A DNA stretch of 7,301 bases from the NCBI GenBank assembly GCA_900762945.1, contig CAAFIN010000051.1, forward strand, positions 1-7,301, given 5' to 3'. This DNA comes from Clostridia bacterium. GTDB taxonomy: Bacteria > Bacillota > Clostridia > Christensenellales > Pumilibacteraceae. The position numbers were made by a program, and so were the translations under genes. The notes under the pieces are model-generated. The model saw nothing but the letters and a program-made list of their open reading frames with translations, ran no database searches and was not told the DNA's origin. Of the stretch, positions 5,905 to 7,301 are shown one piece after another; position 1 is the first letter of the stretch, and the number at the start of each line of letters is the position of its first letter.

Positions 5905-7187
5905 TTGTTCCCGTCCTTTTTGAGTTCGCCGTTTTCGTCGCGGCGCTTCATTTCTTTTATAAACTCCGCGGCGCTTTTACCGAGTTCCGCTTCGCCGTCC
6001 GCGCCCGCCGCCGTCGACAAAAAGTCCGCGTACAGCAAGAATTCGCCCGCGTTTTCCTCGTTTACGCCCGCTGTCAGCATATCGCCGAGTTTCGCCGCGA
6101 TTTCCTCGCGGGTCAGATTAAGCCCCGCCTTGACCGATTTTTTGTACGCTTTCTGCGCCCGAAGCAGCGCCGGGAAAGACTCGGGAAGCCTGTCGAGTTG
6201 CTCGGACAACGTGTCGTAACTCTTTTCTTTCGCCTTGGCTTTTTCCCAAAACGACAGCGCGGAATCGGCGTCGGTCGCCTTGTTCTCGCCGAAAATGTGC
6301 GTGTGACGGGTGACGAGTTTTGTCACCAGTTCGTTCACCGCGTCCGAGAACGTGAATTCGCCCGTGCGCTCGGCGATATCGCAGTGGAAAACCGCTTGTA
6401 AAAGCACGTCGCCGATCTCTTCGCGCAGGTTGTCCACGTCGCCGCTGTCGATCGCGTCGGCAGCTTCGTAAGCCTCTTCTATCATATTGATGCGTATGCT
6501 CTTATGGGTCTGCGCTTTATCCCACGGACAGCCGTCGGGTGCGGTCAGCCGCGCCATCACCGCCATAAGGTCGGTAAAGCCGTAACGCGACTTTTTCATA
6601 AAATCCTCTTCTCCCGCGATATACAGCGCCGCGCCCTTGTAGGACTTCCGATGGTCGAGTTCGTACAATTCGATCTCGGTCTGCGTTTCGCCCGACGAGA
6701 AAATCGCTTTGTGTTCGTCGCCGTAAACGTCGGTCAGCGCAAGTTTGACTTCGCCCGCGATCAGCGCGTCGTCGATGCCGTAAACCACGAGCGGCAAGCG
6801 TGTGTCGAAGTATCGCACGCTTTTCACGTCGCAAGCCGCTATGAACGCGACTTCGCCGTGCGGTCTGCGCCCGCGGTATTCCGATACGCCCGGGATAATC
6901 ACGGTATCGGGGCGTTTTTTCACTATCGCCGCCACAGCCGTATCGGTGTATCCGTCGCCGAGCGCGCAATAAACAGCGTCGCCGCTCTCCTCTTCCGCTT
7001 TTATCACTTCGCGTGCAATAAACTCGTCAAGGCTCTCGTAGTCCGCGCCCGCGAATTTTTTCCCGATTATTTCGGTTTTCATCGGCACGCGCACGCGCGA
7101 CAGCACTCTCGCCGCCGACCTTATCGCCTTTTTACCCTTTTCGGTAACGTCGCCTTTTTCAATACCCACGCCTACTATCGTTATCAT
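5901..7187 (-). CDS. mazG: Tetrapyrrole-methylase-like/MazG fusion (YabN type), putative nucleoside triphosphate pyrophosphohydrolase
   Basis: MazG proteins hydrolyse (d)NTPs to NMP and pyrophosphate and clean the nucleotide pool. Residues 1-195 resemble the S-AdoMet-dependent tetrapyrrole methylase fold fused to MazG in Firmicutes YabN: ITIVGVGIEKGD (2-13), VIIPGVSEY (96-104) and GEVKLALTDVYGDEHKAIF (145-163). Residues 205-320 form the first MazG domain, with GCPWDKAQTH (219-228), the metal-binding acids E237, E238, E241, E257 and D260, and RHTHIFGE (294-301). From RAQKAYKK (343-350) a second MazG-like half is recognisable, but the expected EExxE and ExxD acids are mostly gone (KLGDML at 366-371, NAGE at 379-382). 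The SAM-site loops are also atypical: GIEKGD replaces GPGD and LGDG replaces SGDP, so methylase activity is doubtful. The 428 residues compare with about 490 in B. subtilis YabN. GGAGA at 7199-7195 precedes the ATG by 7 bases. First gene of an operon with dusB. Substrate unknown. Confidence 0.92.
   Translation of the reverse strand: MITIVGVGIEKGDVTEKGKKAIRSAARVLSRVRVPMKTEIIGKKFAGADYESLDEFIAREVIKAEEESGDAVYCALGDGYTDTAVAAIVKKRPDTVIIPGVSEYRGRRPHGEVAFIAACDVKSVRYFDTRLPLVVYGIDDALIAGEVKLALTDVYGDEHKAIFSSGETQTEIELYELDHRKSYKGAALYIAGEEDFMKKSRYGFTDLMAVMARLTAPDGCPWDKAQTHKSIRINMIEEAYEAADAIDSGDVDNLREEIGDVLLQAVFHCDIAERTGEFTFSDAVNELVTKLVTRHTHIFGENKATDADSALSFWEKAKAKEKSYDTLSEQLDRLPESFPALLRAQKAYKKSVKAGLNLTREEIAAKLGDMLTAGVNEENAGEFLLYADFLSTAAGADGEAELGKSAAEFIKEMKRRDENGELKKDGNK
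5902..5918 (-). promoter_or_regulatory. Ribosome binding site and GTG start of dusB inside mazG
   Basis: AAGGA at 5918-5914 lies within the last codons of mazG, 9 bases before GTG (5904-5902). The GTG shares its last two bases with the mazG TGA stop (5903-5901). This supports GTG as the true start and suggests that ribosomes ending mazG re-initiate on dusB. Confidence 0.75.
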
Positions 7188-7218
7188 AAGCCGCTCTCCG
7201 TAGTTAATTTACCTCTCG

Positions 7219-7247
7219 ATTATCGCACAATTCCCCCAAAAAGTCAA
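7219..7247 (-). promoter_or_regulatory. Predicted sigma-A promoter of the mazG-dusB operon
   Basis: The minus strand shows TTGACT (7247-7242), a 17-base spacer and GATAAT (7224-7219), each hexamer 5 of 6 to consensus. The predicted start is near 7212, giving a short leader of about 25 nt. No operator-like repeat was seen beside it, which fits constitutive housekeeping expression. Confidence 0.85.
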
Positions 7248-7301
7248 ATCAATTCCCACCCGCAGACATTATTACTCCACGGTATATCCCCACACAATTT
7301 C

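Noticed and set aside
5888..5931. 10-bp direct repeat (gagttcgccg at 5888 and 5922) flanking the dusB start
   Set aside because: The string is made of favoured codons and similar strings recur elsewhere in the window; the copies are in different frames. No sign of an attachment site or mobile element.
5356..6219. 287-residue plus-strand frame across the dusB/mazG junction
   Set aside because: It crosses two well-supported genes, has low-complexity Arg/Ala/Ser-rich sequence and no ribosome binding site that I could support.

Overview
The window suggests a Firmicutes (clostridial-type) bacterial chromosome. The evidence is a tetrapyrrole-methylase/MazG fusion protein of the Bacillus YabN type, a CIRCE heat-shock operator, near-consensus sigma-A promoters with 17-base spacers, strong AGGAG-type ribosome binding sites, and AT-rich gaps with U-tailed terminators. 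The genes use GC-ending codons heavily and almost avoid TTA, CTA and TCA, so long false open frames appear on the opposite strand. This class assignment is inference; genus cannot be read from the window.

All four genes lie on the minus strand, so transcription runs from the right end to the left end. From right to left: (1) a promoter at 7219-7247 drives a two-gene operon of mazG (YabN-like, 7187 to 5901) and a dusB-type tRNA-dihydrouridine synthase (5904 to 4948), joined by a 4-base GTGA stop/start overlap and closed by an intrinsic terminator at 4893-4931. The 54 bases at 7248-7301, upstream of the promoter, hold nothing I can identify. (2) A single-gene unit encodes a family GH2 beta-galactosidase (lacZ, 4738 to 1874). 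It has its own promoter (4806-4834), a leader of about 60 nt with a small palindrome, and a terminator at 1807-1840. (3) htpG (Hsp90) starts at 1675 and runs off the left edge. Its consensus promoter (1756-1784) is followed at once by a CIRCE inverted repeat (1726-1752), so HrcA control is likely.

The genes do not form one pathway. mazG-dusB is a housekeeping unit (nucleotide-pool cleaning plus tRNA modification), lacZ is a sugar-utilisation gene without a transporter or regulator beside it in the window, and htpG is a stress chaperone. No gap exceeds 300 bases. No tRNA, rRNA, CRISPR array, insertion sequence or prophage gene was seen. I found no convincing new multi-gene system. The points most worth checking are the CIRCE site on htpG, the C-terminal MazG half that has lost its acidic residues, and the possible operator around the lacZ promoter.
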